The position numbers were made by a program, and so were the translations under genes. Source: Apophysomyces variabilis (Eukaryota > Mucoromycota > Mucoromycetes > Mucorales > Mucoraceae). Taken from it: a DNA stretch of 64,000 nucleotides. Within the stretch, counting starts at the first letter, position 1. Each line of letters begins with the position of its first letter. The notes under the pieces are model-generated. The model made no database searches. It was not told the origin of the DNA and saw nothing but the letters and a program-made list of their open reading frames with translations. The DNA lies in contig MZZL01000409.1 in the NCBI GenBank assembly GCA_002749535.1, positions 1,836,992-1,900,991 on the forward strand. Reading direction: 5' to 3'. This document shows positions 1 to 11,509 of this stretch, in pieces.

Positions 1-31
<31 letters not shown>

Positions 32-79
32 AGAGAGAGAGAAGAAAGAAAGAGAAGGGAGTGAAAGGTTATAAAGAAA

Positions 80-3000
80 ATGCTTGTTTATGGACCGGTT
101 ATGGAGAAGTTGAAGAAAGGTGAGTACCAGCAAGTTATTTAGTCCGTGGTTTATTCTCAGTTTTCGTTTTTTGACCGGACATCCCATAGAGATGGAAAAG
201 CATGAGCTAAACAGACTATATCTTCTTTCTTTCTTGGATGATGTAGAGCAACGAAAACCGCGTTATCGGCGTCCACCATCGAAGCTATACAGTGATTCTA
301 TCGCATCCTTGGATATACCTGCTGCATCAATGACGTCGCTTCAACAGCTCGCAAAAAATCAAGGTCGCTCCTTATCATCCAACATCTCTAGTCTCCGTCA
401 ACTTGCGCAAAATGGGAAAAGAAACGATGCTGGGTTAGCTAAACAAAAGACAACGGGAGATAAAGGAGAAGCAACAGTGCCGTCGTCATCTACTGGATCT
501 CTGAGATCTTTGGCTCAACAAGCAGCTGGACAACGGGGGGTGAGCGCTTTGCAGAATCTAGCATCGCGGCACACCCAAACGTCCACAAATGTTGGGCAAA
601 AGTCCGTAACAACTAGAGAAGGATCCACAGCACGATCCTCACTGGCATCTCTTTCCCAAGCCTCTGGAGGCGGTGGAGGTAAAGGTTTGAGCAGTCTGGC
701 GCAGCTGGCTTCGCGGCGAAAGGCGGACACAACGCTGAAACCAGACGTCAAACTTTCCACAACTTCTATGGGATTAGCTGCCCTTGCCAAAAGATCTACG
801 GCAACTACTAAAGAAAACGATGACCAGCCGCTTGTGGTACAAACCGAAACCTCTGTGGTGTCAGAACCAGCAACAAAACCTACTAGCACTATCAGCACCA
901 CTAGCACCCCGTTACAGGGGTCGGTTAAAATGTCAAGGACGGTGCAAAAGACCATCTTGCCAACGACAGCTGACAACCCACTATGTGCACCTCCTTCCTC
1001 TGCGGCGAGATTTCTATTTTTGCCTATGGAAACTTCCCATCGTGTCAATACTCATATAGAGCGAGTCAGTGCTCCTTTGCCGAATTCAATTGCACAAACG
1101 CTTTATGAAGTTATGCGATCATCAGCAACAAATTGCACTATGTTTGCCTTCGATATCCCAAGTCCTGATGATATTGTTTTGGAAGCACAAAGCCAACGAA
1201 GTGGCGGCAAAGGCGCAAAGACATAAGCTCACACTTCCAATACTGATTAGACTGGCCATCAGTCATAGCTTTTCAATGTTCAGACATATACCTACTCTCT
1301 CTCTCTCTCCCTCTCTCTTTCTTTCTTTCTTTCTTTCTTTCTTTTTTTCCTTTCTTTTCAATTCTCAAGCTGGGGCAACGAAGAGAAGACAAAGAAGAAA
1401 AAACCTTGGCAGATAATAGAATGTTTACTTGTCTAATTTGCTGACGGTGCTTTTTTCCTCCCTTTTTCTTTTGATCCGAATAACAGCAGTGGCTCCGTCC
1501 AAAGAAGTAGCTAAGCAGAAACAAAAGCAGACAAAGACGGTGACCAAAACAAAAACATCCACGAAAGAAGAAGATGAAATTGTGGAGTATCTTTCAGATG
1601 AAGAGGTTATGGTCAAGGATATGGAAAGTTTGGGACTCGGATCGAAAACTGTGGCCCAAACTCGACTGAAGGCAATAGGCTCCACACTTACTACACCTGG
1701 AAGTACACCTCCAGACTCACCCCGAGCTGGTTCACCTTTGGCTAAGATTCCGCCTGCCAAACGCGTCAATGTACCGGAAGAATATGCAAAACGATCCGGG
1801 GAGAAACCTAAACTCAATTTGGTCGTCATTGGTAAGATCAGATTTGCAAAGCCCCATCTCAAACTATCTTAACTGTTCTTCTGTTAATTAATAAGGTCAT
1901 GTTGATGCGGGCAAATCTACTCTTATGGGTCATTTCCTGTACGCGCTTGGCCAAGTGAATGAACGAACAATGAAGAAATTCGAGAGAGATTCGCAGAAAA
2001 TCGGTAAAGGTTCCTTTGCTTATGCATGGGTTTTAGATGAGACAGGTGAAGAACGCGATCGGTAAGACAACCAGAACCGGATCAGACGATGATCGAAATT
2101 GACATCAAGAGTTACTTGGTAATTCGGGTAGAGGCATTACCATGGATATTGCGGTCAATAATTTTGAGACAGCTCAGCGAAAATTTACCCTCCTTGATGC
2201 TCCCGGTCACCGTGATTTTATTCCGAATATGATTTCAGGCACGGCTCAGGTAAAAGCTACCTTTTCAGATCGATTTGATTTTTATTATGCTGCCCGCATA
2301 GGCCGATGTAGCTATTCTTGTAGTAGATGCCACCACTGGTGGGTTTGAATCTGGTTTTGATGCCAATGGACAGACCAAGGAACATGCTTTGTTGGCACGA
2401 AGTCTGGGCGTGCAACAGATGATCGTTGCGGTGAATAAATTAGATGTGGTACGTTCTTGGTTTTGTTCACTAGGCTAATCAGAGACCAAGACTGATATTT
2501 CGAGTTTTAGATTTCCTGGGATGCTGCACGATTCAATGAAATCGTGGGTAAATTGGGTGCATTCTTAACTCAAGCCGGATTTCGCAAATCGAACTTGTCT
2601 TACGTACCCGTCTCGGGTTTAACGGGACAGAATCTGATCCAACGAAGCAAAGTTGTCGAGTTGACCGCATGGTACAACGGACCTTCCCTAATGGAGTTAG
2701 TTGGTAAAGTTTCCTGCTGGGTGAAAATGTCGTGGTTTCGTTGACATGGATACAAATGATAGATGCTTTCGAGCCTCCTGTACGATTGTTAGACAAGCCG
2801 TTCCGATTGGGTGTAACAGATTTCTTCAAAGGAGGCATTGGCAGCGGTGGAGGTGTCTCAGTTGCCGGATCAGTTGATGCTGGTCATATACAGGTCGGAG
2901 AACAAGTGATGGTTGTTCCTGGTAATGAACTAGGTGTCATTAAAGGTAAAAAGAAAAAAAAGGTATTAAAGAAGGAAATAACAAAGCGGACAATACACTA

Positions 3001-3682
3001 TTTTCCTTTTAGCGATGCAAGTGAACGACGAATCCGCGAATTGGGCTGCCGCAGGAGATTCTGTTCTGATGACACTTTCTGGTCTGGATATCATGAACCT
3101 AAGGTAAGCGCATTGGACGTAATAGATAATCATAACAATATATTTGCCTGTTCCTTCGATGGCATAGTACGGGATGCGTATTATGCTCTCCTCTCGCTCC
3201 TGTTCCAGTAACTAGTAGTTTTACTGCACAAATAGTAGTCTTTGATATCAAAGTTCCCATTACTTCTGGATTTCCGGTATGAAATTCAGAGGCTGCCACC
3301 CTGAGATTTTTCGTTAACTCGGCCTTTATTCTACCAGGTTATTTTACATCATCAGAGTCTAAACGAGCCTGCATCGATCGTGCAGCTTCTTAGCGTATTA
3401 GATAAATCGACAGGGGAGGTGATTAAGAAGAATCCAAGGTATTTGGCAGAAATGACTATCCAAAGCAAAGAATTAACCATAGGGAATACCAGACATTTAA
3501 CGAAGGGATCGACAGCCAAAGTTAGAATTGAGCTGAGCCATCGACCTATTCCGTTGGAAACATTCAAAGATAACAAGCAATTGGGTCGTATTATGTTACG
3601 AAAAGGAGGAGAGACAGTGGCAGCTGGTGTTGTGGATGAGGTAAGGACGTTGCACATGATCCAACACGTAGATCAGGACTGA
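80..3682 (+). CDS. HBS1: Hbs1-type translational GTPase (ribosome rescue)
   Basis: Hbs1 partners Dom34/Pelota to split stalled ribosomes in no-go and non-stop mRNA decay. After joining exons the G domain reads GHVDAGKST (G1), GITMDIAV (switch I end), [13 protein letters not shown] (G3), then NKLDV (G4) and VPVSGLTG (G5 region), followed by the two EF1A-like beta-barrel domains ending with ELGRIM-like [10 protein letters not shown]. Proposed exons are 80-119, 190-~1200, ~1490-1831, 1896-2061, 2132-2249, 2302-2448, 2511-2703, 2763-2945, 3013-3103, 3168-3276, 3339-3438 and 3493-3682. The N-terminal ~340 residues are low-complexity with repeated SLxxLA motifs and a PSPDDIVL motif typical of Hbs1. 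Uncertain points: the acidic Hbs1 N-terminus is not visible, so the gene may begin before the window; the donor near 1200 is weak (GTGGCG); and a possible last intron (3639 onward to a GAAGTAAAG exon) would change the C-terminus. Confidence 0.88.
1293..1353. repeat. CT/CTTT microsatellite in HBS1 intron
   Basis: A run of CT dinucleotides passes into CTTT units. It lies in the large intron between the low-complexity exon and the pre-GTPase exon of the Hbs1-like gene and may serve as part of a polypyrimidine-rich intron body. Confidence 0.85.
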
Positions 3683-6103
3683 TTTGATAAATTAGATTTT
3701 GAGATTCGGAAGTTAGTTTATTACCAATGAACTTTTATAAATGTTTTCAGGAAGTAAAGACGCACCAGTGCAAATTGATGTTGCAGTCTTTCAGAATGTA
3801 CTTTATTTCCAAAAATTAAAGTCGCATCTAGCAAATTCACTCGGCACATTTCGGAAACTGGGCTTGACGCTAACAAATTACATTAACTATCGTGTTATAA
3901 GAGTTAGAATTGACCAATTTTTAAATACCTGTCATAAAACTGACGACGCCATACCCATCTCCCGGCCAAGTGAATACCATATCCATATATAAATTTCAGC
4001 TGATGAGTAATAGAAGAAAAATAACAATAGTAATCAATGACACTTACTAAATAGCGGGCGTAAAAGCCCTATCCACTTGAGTCGTGGATCCTTTTCTGCC
4101 TTTTTGCTTGCTGCCTCTCAGATCGCCTTAAAGGAGCTCGGGACAATTCTGGTCTTTCTTCTTTTCGTCCTTAAGACCAGGGTGGTTCAACCATTATCTC
4201 CGTTCGGTTAGCTCTTCTCCGACTTCGTACAGAGTGAATGATCATTATTATGTCTCTTCTTCTCTAGGATGTACACATGAGCAGAATATAATTGAAGATG
4301 GCGCCGTAAGGCAAAAGAATATGAAAAGTTTGACCTGCACTGAGTCTCGAGCTTTGAAATAAAAGAGTGGATTTCTTCACACGACGGATAATTTAACGGT
4401 TTTAAGATATATTCCCTTTTTGCTTTATAGCGTCCTGGAGACATCTTAAAGTGTTTAAAATAAAATTCTGCCAATTCGCGGAAGAGAAGCAATATCGACT
4501 TTTGATTAAACAAGATTGAGTTTGTTCAGTGGTTCAAATGAGTGCAAAAATAAATAATTGTGTCCGCCCGGGCTATATCGATCTGATAAAAATTGAGGGT
4601 GGATGGAAAAATATCAAGGAAGGGTGTGAGTATCAAAAAAAGCCTTTTGGCAAGGAAGTAGCGGGCGACAGCAGGCCGGACAGGGGCGCTGATGCGACGG
4701 ATAGCTTTTGCGGAGATATCGATATGTATTAGGCATGTGGATTGAATGGACGGGATGTATTAGAGGAAATAGACTCAACAGACTTGGCGTCTAGGGAAAC
4801 TTGAGCCAATCATCTCTAGAAGTGAAGCGTTGTGTTATTTGAGCCTACTAATTTCAGCCTTGGCAGCAGCGAGTTCTGCTTTTGACTGTTTAACAGTGCG
4901 CATGGGGAGAGCTCAAGGATGTGGATGCACTTTTAAAATGAGGTAAAGCGGTAGCTAAGAAGAAAAAGGACGGCATTGAATTTTTTTTTTTTGAGACAAC
5001 ACTGATAAATTAGATGACGCATATCCAGTACAAATCTTACATTTTTGGGATGCACAAGTGCACCAGTGTTTTCCCCACGATTTTCGTTTCTTATCACAAC
5101 TGTATCAAAACCGAGGGGAAATTACTGTCGAAGCTCCAGCAGGACATTCGAGACCCCAAAAAACTGAAATAAAGATGATCGTTCATCACCATAAACGGAG
5201 CTGAGTGTAGTACGGAAATAGCGAAATATCGTATGTTGGGGTATCATGTAGTGCGCAGGCAAAGGAACGAAGGCAGTACGTGATGTTACTGAGTTTGCCG
5301 TTTCTCCTACACTTCTGTAGTAAGCACAACTTGCTTTAAGACAGCCGTAGTGATCTACTTGGGAGAAACTCCACTATGCGACCCTCCACCCACATTTGAC
5401 GGACTGGAGTGTCCCGCCGGAACGTTCGTCCTATCCATAGCAATTCCGTGTAGGATTATTTGCAGGCAATGAATGATCGTAGCTTTGTCTTTGGGCCTAT
5501 TCTATTGTCTTTTTGGCCACTTGCAAACAGCCCTAGCTAGTTAGGACAATTTCTCTATGTAGCAATCGTATCTATCAACAACCCCGAACTCGAAATGATT
5601 TGTTCCAACCAGTTAAGGTTTGCGGCAAACTTGGGCACGGGTGTAGCAAGGCATTATTGGAACAGCTTGTTCAAGAATCTTACACAATACTGTCATGTTG
5701 CAGTTGTAACATCTTTTTAACAACAACTACACAAGAGAAGCAGACTTAGAAAGTCTTTCAACTCTCTCTTTTCGTTACTTCTGCAATCGTCGTCATTGTT
5801 GACACTGCCAACATTAAGAATTCATTTATTCTTTGTTTCATTTGTTCGTTAAGCCTGAATGGCTATACACAAGTAGTCGAAAAGATAAAGAATGAAGGCA
5901 GGAAAACTTCTTGTTAAGGTTGGCAAAGTTCAGTCAAGTGGGTTATGATGTTTGAAGTTATCTTGACATTGGCCTTGTAGAGATTCTACTTTACCAGACT
6001 CGCTAAATTGCTGAAATTGCCATCTTTGGCAAATTTCAGGACATCTTTCTCAAAACTAGTTTTTAGTCTCTTAACCGTATTGTGAAGCGGCATCGAGGAT
6101 TTT
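3683..6103. other. Intergenic stretch, no supported gene
   Basis: Only short ORFs without recognisable motifs or convincing splice-linked partners are present (for example 4208-4513 minus and 4529-4732 plus). A 43-codon open stretch around 5015-5171 has protein-like composition but no recognised family. I see no RNA gene or repeat array here; decayed transposon sequence is possible but not demonstrated. Confidence 0.6.
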
Positions 6104-6709
6104 ATGTCAAGAAGATTGTCTGCTTTGTTCTCGGACGGCCCGACAATTGCATCCCAGGCCTTGCAGCGCCATCATTTCCGGACGTTGATTGGACCGTAAG
6201 CGCGAATTTTTGCAAGTTCTGGAACCGCACGCGTCTCAGGGATGCCCGTCAGAGGATTACCCAGCGGTCTCATCTATCGATTAGTTACAACACTGTCAAA
6301 GCTGTCCAGGCTAAAAAGCTATACAGAGGAAAAGAATGGACCTGCTATCCTAACGTCAGCTTTTTACCTGGATCGTAATGGATCATATAAAGGAAAAAAT
6401 TCTTGTAAATTCCCAATAAATGAGGTTAGTAAGTGGTATCGGAGTGTGACCCGTAGTATAAAAGGTAATCTGACTGGCAAATGTTCACGTTGTCCATGTT
6501 TCTTAAGAAGCCGTTCCGTCCTCCTAAATCAGATTATAGTGGAGTTTACGTGGTTATTGGCGTATAACCTATGTAACACCTTTCATTTACCAGCCTTCTT
6601 GTTTTTCTTTCAGTCTTTACCGGACTTATCTACTGTAAATGGACAATTAAACCCGGAAATACTTACCGTTTTTGTGGATAAATATGGATGGATTAATGAT
6701 CTACATTGA
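6104..6709 (+). CDS. Possible small spliced gene, unrecognised
   Basis: An ATG at 6104 opens a basic, arginine-rich 30-residue stretch resembling a mitochondrial presequence (starts MSRRLSALFSDG). It reaches a GTAAGC donor at 6196, and a CAG acceptor precedes 6240. Two continuations are possible: the phase-correct one stops at 6376-6378 and gives about 78 residues; the alternative frame (GLPSGLIYRLVTTLSKLSR) continues through an intron starting GTTAGTAAG at about 6424 to a terminal exon ending DKYGWINDLH at 6709. I recognise no family in either. AATAAA occurs at 6414 and again just after 6709. Coding status is an inference from splice-site spacing only. Confidence 0.3.
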
Positions 6710-6861
6710 ATAAAAAAGGAATGTGGCTACAATGTGATACAACCTAAAAGATATTCGCAATGTTCGATTCAACGTATTGCAAAGAGGAAAAAAAAGTAAA
6801 GAAGGCGACAATAAAATAAGGCAAGAAAAAGAGAAATGATGTCTTGTTGACACATATCACC

Positions 6862-6985
6862 TTTTTTTTCCCTTTCCTTCTTTCTTTCTCTCTCTTTCCC
6901 CCTTTTTCTCCTTTATTCCTTATTCTATTATCCCTTCTTTTTCCTTTCTTTCTTTGTTTTTTTGTTTGCTTTCTGTTTTTATAGA
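6862..6985 (+). promoter_or_regulatory. Pyrimidine-rich leader
   Basis: About 120 bases of almost pure C/T sit directly upstream of the ATG at 6986 and end in TTTTATAG, which could also be a 5'-UTR intron acceptor. Such C/T-rich stretches next to start sites are common in fungal promoters; the role here is inferred. Confidence 0.5.
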
Positions 6986-8539
6986 ATGTCCTTCCTTTAT
7001 ACTTCTAAGCGCAATAGACTGATACGAAAATTATCCCTGTTATTGGTTCTGTCAACATTTATTTTCTTTCTGTTCACACATACCATTGGGTTACAAGATG
7101 GACCGGAACCACCTCCTGCAGTGGAACCAGTAACCATGACAAGGCATCATCCAGATCGTTACCATCTTCACAATCGTATAGCGAACGAGCCCGATGAATT
7201 CGAATTGGATGTACGAGTGCCCCAACATGCTGTCGTGGCCAACCTCCGAAAACAGTTGAATAAACCTAATCTGTCAAGCCTGTCACACGAAGAGGGTGAT
7301 TTTGTATATAAAATGCCACAGGACGAAGAATTTTTACCACCCTCTGATGGCAGAGACCCAAACGAACGATACCTTAGCTATATACCCCATTCAGGGTTCC
7401 ATAATCAACGGATTGCCCTTGTCAACGCCCTTCTCCTGGCTAGCCAATTGAACCGGACCTTACTGATGCCGCCCGTGGTCTTTGGGGACCCGATCCATTG
7501 GCGGAAGTATGATTCTCTCGAGTCTTTTCATCGCCGCATGAGCAAGCGCGACAAGGAGCATTGTCGCCCTTATGCCAACCAGCCAAAGGAAAAGATCCCT
7601 GATATTTGCCGTGCTTCGTTTCGGTATACTTCGCTGAGATGGGATCGGCTGTTCAATATGACCCAAATCAAGCAACGCGTGCGTGTCCGATACCGAGATG
7701 ACTATGATCGGACCTATCTGCAACGGACGTACAACATCCAGCCCGGAGATACTTACCAGATCAAGGATGATTTGCTGTATGATTACCGGGTGTCTGATAG
7801 AGCAGATGAACCATTAGGAAAATACCAACGGGAAATTTTTCTATGGGATCTTCAACAACGATCAGAACGTCTGCTCAGTTTTGGTTCTATGTTTGGCAGC
7901 AGTCGTGTGATGGCCTCGACCGTTGAAAGCCAGGAACTGCGTTCTTTTCTTAATGACCAATTCGTCTTTTCCCGCACGGTACTTCCTGAGCTGTTCAACG
8001 AACTGGATGCAATTTTGGCCAAACTGGGTGGTCCCAAGACCTATGTGGCTATCCATGCTCGTGTGGGGGATAGTCTGTTCGAACGGTTTTCTTCTCAGAT
8101 CATGGACCAACTTTGGACCAAGCTTCAACGTTATACCGGACTTATCCGTCCTCCGATGCAGACGGATAGTCTTGACCCTGTTTGCTTTGCACCTCCGCAG
8201 CGACAACGTGCGATCAACTGGGCTAAGAAAGAAGTGGTCCCTGGCCGACCACTGGTTCTTTTTATGGCGACGGATGCGACGGAACCACGAACGCACCCCT
8301 TATTTGAACGAATTTACAGCACCTTTCCGTGTGTGATTACACTTTCTGACGTTTACGATCATTCACAATCCTCGCTTATGCATCTGACTAACCCTGCGGA
8401 CGGTGTTCCTTATGGGAAGTATCTTATTCCGTTTCTCGATGGATTGATTGCCAGTCGAGCTCAGGAATTCACTGGATCGATGTGGAGTACATTTAGCTAC
8501 TATATCCGGTTTCTGCATCGTAAAGCATTAGCCAACTGA
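6986..8539 (+). CDS. O-fucosyltransferase-like type II membrane protein
   Basis: An uninterrupted 517-residue ORF. Residues ~10-33 form a single hydrophobic segment (LLLVLSTFIFFLF) after a basic N-terminus (SKRNRLIRK), the layout of a Golgi/ER type II glycosyltransferase. The catalytic region has the hallmarks of the GDP-fucose protein O-fucosyltransferase superfamily: YIPHSGFHNQR near residue 130 (the donor-site G-x-N-x-R), VAIHARVGD around 355, and FMATDA near 425 followed by a C-terminal Y-rich segment. Residues 35-110 are a charged, proline-rich stem. The start was set at the ATG at 6986, since the upstream extension of the frame uses no ATG. The acceptor protein is unknown; a fungal-specific member not acting on EGF repeats is likely. 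Confidence 0.8.
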   Translation: MSFLYTSKRNRLIRKLSLLLVLSTFIFFLFTHTIGLQDGPEPPPAVEPVTMTRHHPDRYHLHNRIANEPDEFELDVRVPQHAVVANLRKQLNKPNLSSLSHEEGDFVYKMPQDEEFLPPSDGRDPNERYLSYIPHSGFHNQRIALVNALLLASQLNRTLLMPPVVFGDPIHWRKYDSLESFHRRMSKRDKEHCRPYANQPKEKIPDICRASFRYTSLRWDRLFNMTQIKQRVRVRYRDDYDRTYLQRTYNIQPGDTYQIKDDLLYDYRVSDRADEPLGKYQREIFLWDLQQRSERLLSFGSMFGSSRVMASTVESQELRSFLNDQFVFSRTVLPELFNELDAILAKLGGPKTYVAIHARVGDSLFERFSSQIMDQLWTKLQRYTGLIRPPMQTDSLDPVCFAPPQRQRAINWAKKEVVPGRPLVLFMATDATEPRTHPLFERIYSTFPCVITLSDVYDHSQSSLMHLTNPADGVPYGKYLIPFLDGLIASRAQEFTGSMWSTFSYYIRFLHRKALAN

Positions 8540-8644
8540 AAAAAAAAGAAGAAAAAGAAAACTATAAAAGTGTGTATAATTTTTCCCTTTTTACTACAGG
8601 TTTACATCATGAGACGGTGGGTGGCCTGAGAGACCTTCAGCCCC

Positions 8645-8845
8645 CCCCCCCTCTTTTTTGTCTCTCTCTCTTTCAAAAAAAACCCTATGCTTTGACCCCT
8701 TGCCGTCAAAAGAGTATGAAGTAACGGTTATTTATTCTATATCCATCTCTCTCTCTCTCTCTCCCCTTCCTACTCTATCGTACATATATACATCTAGTTC
8801 ACCTATTGCTTTGTCTCTGTCTCTCTCTCTCTCTTTGATTACTTC
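8645..8845 (+). repeat. CT-rich tract before kinase gene
   Basis: Several CT-dinucleotide runs and a C10-11 stretch at 8641 lie between the glycosyltransferase stop and the kinase start at 8895. They probably form part of the promoter or 5'-UTR of the kinase gene; the long ORF predicted through them is a composition artefact. Confidence 0.7.
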
Positions 8846-8894
8846 TCTCTAAAACCTTATCTTTGTCTGTTTCCGGGAGGGTTATTGTAATAAC

Positions 8895-10908
8895 ATGGGC
8901 AATGGCAAAAGTAAACCTGCCTCCATTGGCAATCAAGGTACGTGGAGGGACATGTTCCAGGGAAAAAGAAAACAAGTAAAAGACTCATGTCAGGAATATA
9001 AAGTCAACCTTTCACAATTTCAGTCTATCAAAGTCATTGGAAAAGGCTCCTTCGGCAAGGTAATAGAGAGAGTTACTAAAGGCAAGGATGATTAAATAGA
9101 AAAGAGGGGGATCTTCTTCCCGCAACAGGTCTGCATGGTCCGACATATCCATCGACATGAATTGTATGCGCTTAAATGCATATCCAAAGAACAATGTATT
9201 CGGATGAATGCTGTCCGTAACATTGTCCGTGAACGAACCATTTTGGAACACCTGGACCATCCGTTGGTGTGTAACATGAAGTTTGCGTTTCAGGATACGC
9301 GTCATATCTATATGGTGATGGATCTTATGTAAGTTTCGGTTGGTTTCTTACAATCCATTCATTTTATTGCTGGCATAAAAAAAAAAGGTTGGGTGGTGAC
9401 CTACGCTTCCATCTATCTCGACAGAAATTACCTGAACACGTCGTAAGATTTTGGATGGCAGAGCTTGCTTGTGCTGTCAAATATCTACATTCACAAGGAG
9501 TTATTCACAGGTAATTGCTTTATGCAAACGGTACCCTTTGCCCTTTTTAACACTAGCAATGCTTTGTTTAGAGATATCAAGCCAGATAATATATTATTAG
9601 ATCAGTCCGGTCATGTTCATCTCAGTGACTTCAACCTCGCTTGCCCTATACCAAAACATCGGTCACTGACGTCTCCTTCCGGAACAGCCGTTTATTTTGG
9701 TAAGATCCGAATTCGTTTCCGTTGGGCTTTTGATAGCTAAGAAATCGACCTTCTTAGCACCAGAGGTATTCAAAGGTTCTTATTCAGAAGCTGCTGATTG
9801 GTGGAGTGTGGGGGTTACATTTTATGAATGTATCTATGGGAAGGTAAGAAAAGAAGTGCTTTTTCGCTTTTTCTTATTTAAGCGACGAATGTTTGATCTT
9901 TACAGAGACCATGGGCGAGCGAGCAGGGTGATGAGCTAAGACAATGTGTTTTACGTGGGCACGTGCGATATCGTGAATCTGGTCTTCGGCCAGTCTCCAC
10001 TTGTTGCATAACAGCAATACAGGGCGTAAGTTAGTGACGCCATGTTCTACAAATAACGTAATGCTAACGTGATCGCTCTGCTTTTTTTTTTGCTTTGAAA
10101 GTTTCTTGAGGTTGACCCTAGCAAGCGATTAGGTCATGATATAAGTGGGTGGACCAGTCTCCTCCAGCATCCATTCTTTAGCTCGATTAATTGGCATTCG
10201 CTGGATGCTAAACAAGGCAAACCTCCCTATCAGCCATCTTCTGTGGAGGCCAACTTCGACGTCATGGAGCAACAAGAAACGGAGCCTGGCGATGCACACG
10301 ACCTTCTGTCGGCCTGGTTGTTTCCTCGTACTGATTCGCCTCGGAAGAAGAATTTGCCGGCCGGCATATCCTTAGAGAAGTATGAGCATGATTTAGCCAC
10401 CATTGTGGCGAAATTCCTGCCTTTTGATTTTACGGTGTATGAACAGTACGAAGGATTCTTAGACCCGTATCGGATGACGGTCGGACCTCCACCTACATGG
10501 GTAAAACCGGCGTTTTCGGGTGCGGATCACAATGTGTTACCAATGAAACGCATTAGTCTGAAGAAAGATGAGAGTGGGGGCACTCCGCTGGACGGGTGCA
10601 CGGTGGAATATAACCCAAGGTGCACGACGTCCATCTTGGATTTGACCTCAGTCCAACCAATGATCAAGTCCCCAGCGGAATCTGGAAGAACGATCACACT
10701 TAATAATGGGTCAATTGATAACCGTCGTCGTCGCAGGTCCAGTCGGACGGACAGTGGGTGTATGTTTGGCGCGGCGGAAGAGCTTAAGGGCAGACGTCGC
10801 TCAAGTGGTCAGAGTTTCCGAGAGCGACGGGAACGCGAAAGAAGACAAAGTGCGGGAAGAATGCCTGGTGACAGTTATGCTTCTAGTCTTATTGCCAGCA
10901 TAGACTGA
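8895..10908 (+). CDS. STK32/YANK-family AGC serine/threonine kinase
   Basis: Seven exons (8895-9059, 9129-9328, 9388-9510, 9572-9699, 9758-9843, 9906-10025, 10102-10908) join in frame to 542 residues. The N-terminus MGNGKS fits N-myristoylation. Kinase elements in order: glycine loop GKGSFGK (49-55), catalytic lysine in YALK (71), MDLMLGGDLR hinge, HRDIKPDN, the unusual DFN in place of DFG, AVYFAPEV (activation segment), and WWSVGV. DFN and the LGGDLR hinge are characteristic of the YANK (STK32) branch, as is the INWHSLDA segment after the kinase core. The last ~150 residues are Arg/Ser-rich and disordered-looking (RRRRSSR, RERRERERR). Substrates are not predictable. The family assignment is strong; a specific function is not. 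Confidence 0.92.
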
Positions 10909-11509
10909 AACGACTCATGAAAATACATACAATTCATTCCAACAATTATCCAAAAAGCATAAATCACTCAAGTGATAGAATAAAAAGGGCGTTATTGGGA
11001 GGGAACATGGACGAGACAATGGCGTGAGGTGTTGATGACGATAATTTTTCCGTTAAGCACGTAGCGGAGATATCCCCTGTTCCAGACCAATCGCCTTTCT
11101 ATTTTTCTTATTCGCCTTTTCTGTCGTCCTCCATGGGCATACGATCAAGTAACCAATATGCTAAATCTGCTAACCTTTGCTTTCGATAATCTTGCGATGA
11201 GTAAAGTTTATTTTGCTCTTAATTGCTATTTTTCGTCTTCTGTCGGCTTTCTGATAGGGCGCAACACAGACCATCTAAAAAACTTAAAAGATGGTCAATA
11301 GCGGAGATGAGCCAAAAAAAAAAAAGATGCCTACTGGATAAGGCAGCTGTAAACCTTAGTCATAGCTGGGCTTGAAATGTTATGAGTAATGTTGACCTCA
11401 AGTTTTTTGTCGATCCGACGTATAAATTAAACGGGGAAACGCACTGTTCCCTCTCTTTGTTTTACTGTATCATCAACACAACAACTTGCTTATTTATCTT
11501 ACTCATAAT
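10909..11509. other. Intergenic spacer
   Basis: Terminator/promoter region between the YANK kinase and the Ecl1-like gene. It carries AATAAA-like signals just after 10970, an A-run at 11310-11325 and no supported ORF. A TATAAATTAAA-like box at 11421 lies about 90 nt before the Ecl1-like ATG. Confidence 0.5.

Noticed and set aside
1..60. Poly(A) plus GA-rich start as a possible retroelement tail
   Set aside because: Could equally be the edge of an assembly gap or a simple repeat; there is no sequence to the left to judge.
515..1048. 177-codon minus-strand ORF opposite HBS1
   Set aside because: Shadow of the Ser/Leu/Ala-rich coding repeat on the plus strand.
7862..8296. 144-codon minus-strand ORF inside the O-fucosyltransferase gene
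   Set aside because: Antisense shadow; the plus-strand frame has catalytic motifs throughout.
8658..8852. ORF rich in Ser/Leu over the CT tract
   Set aside because: Translation of a dinucleotide repeat upstream of a well-supported kinase start; no independent coding signal.
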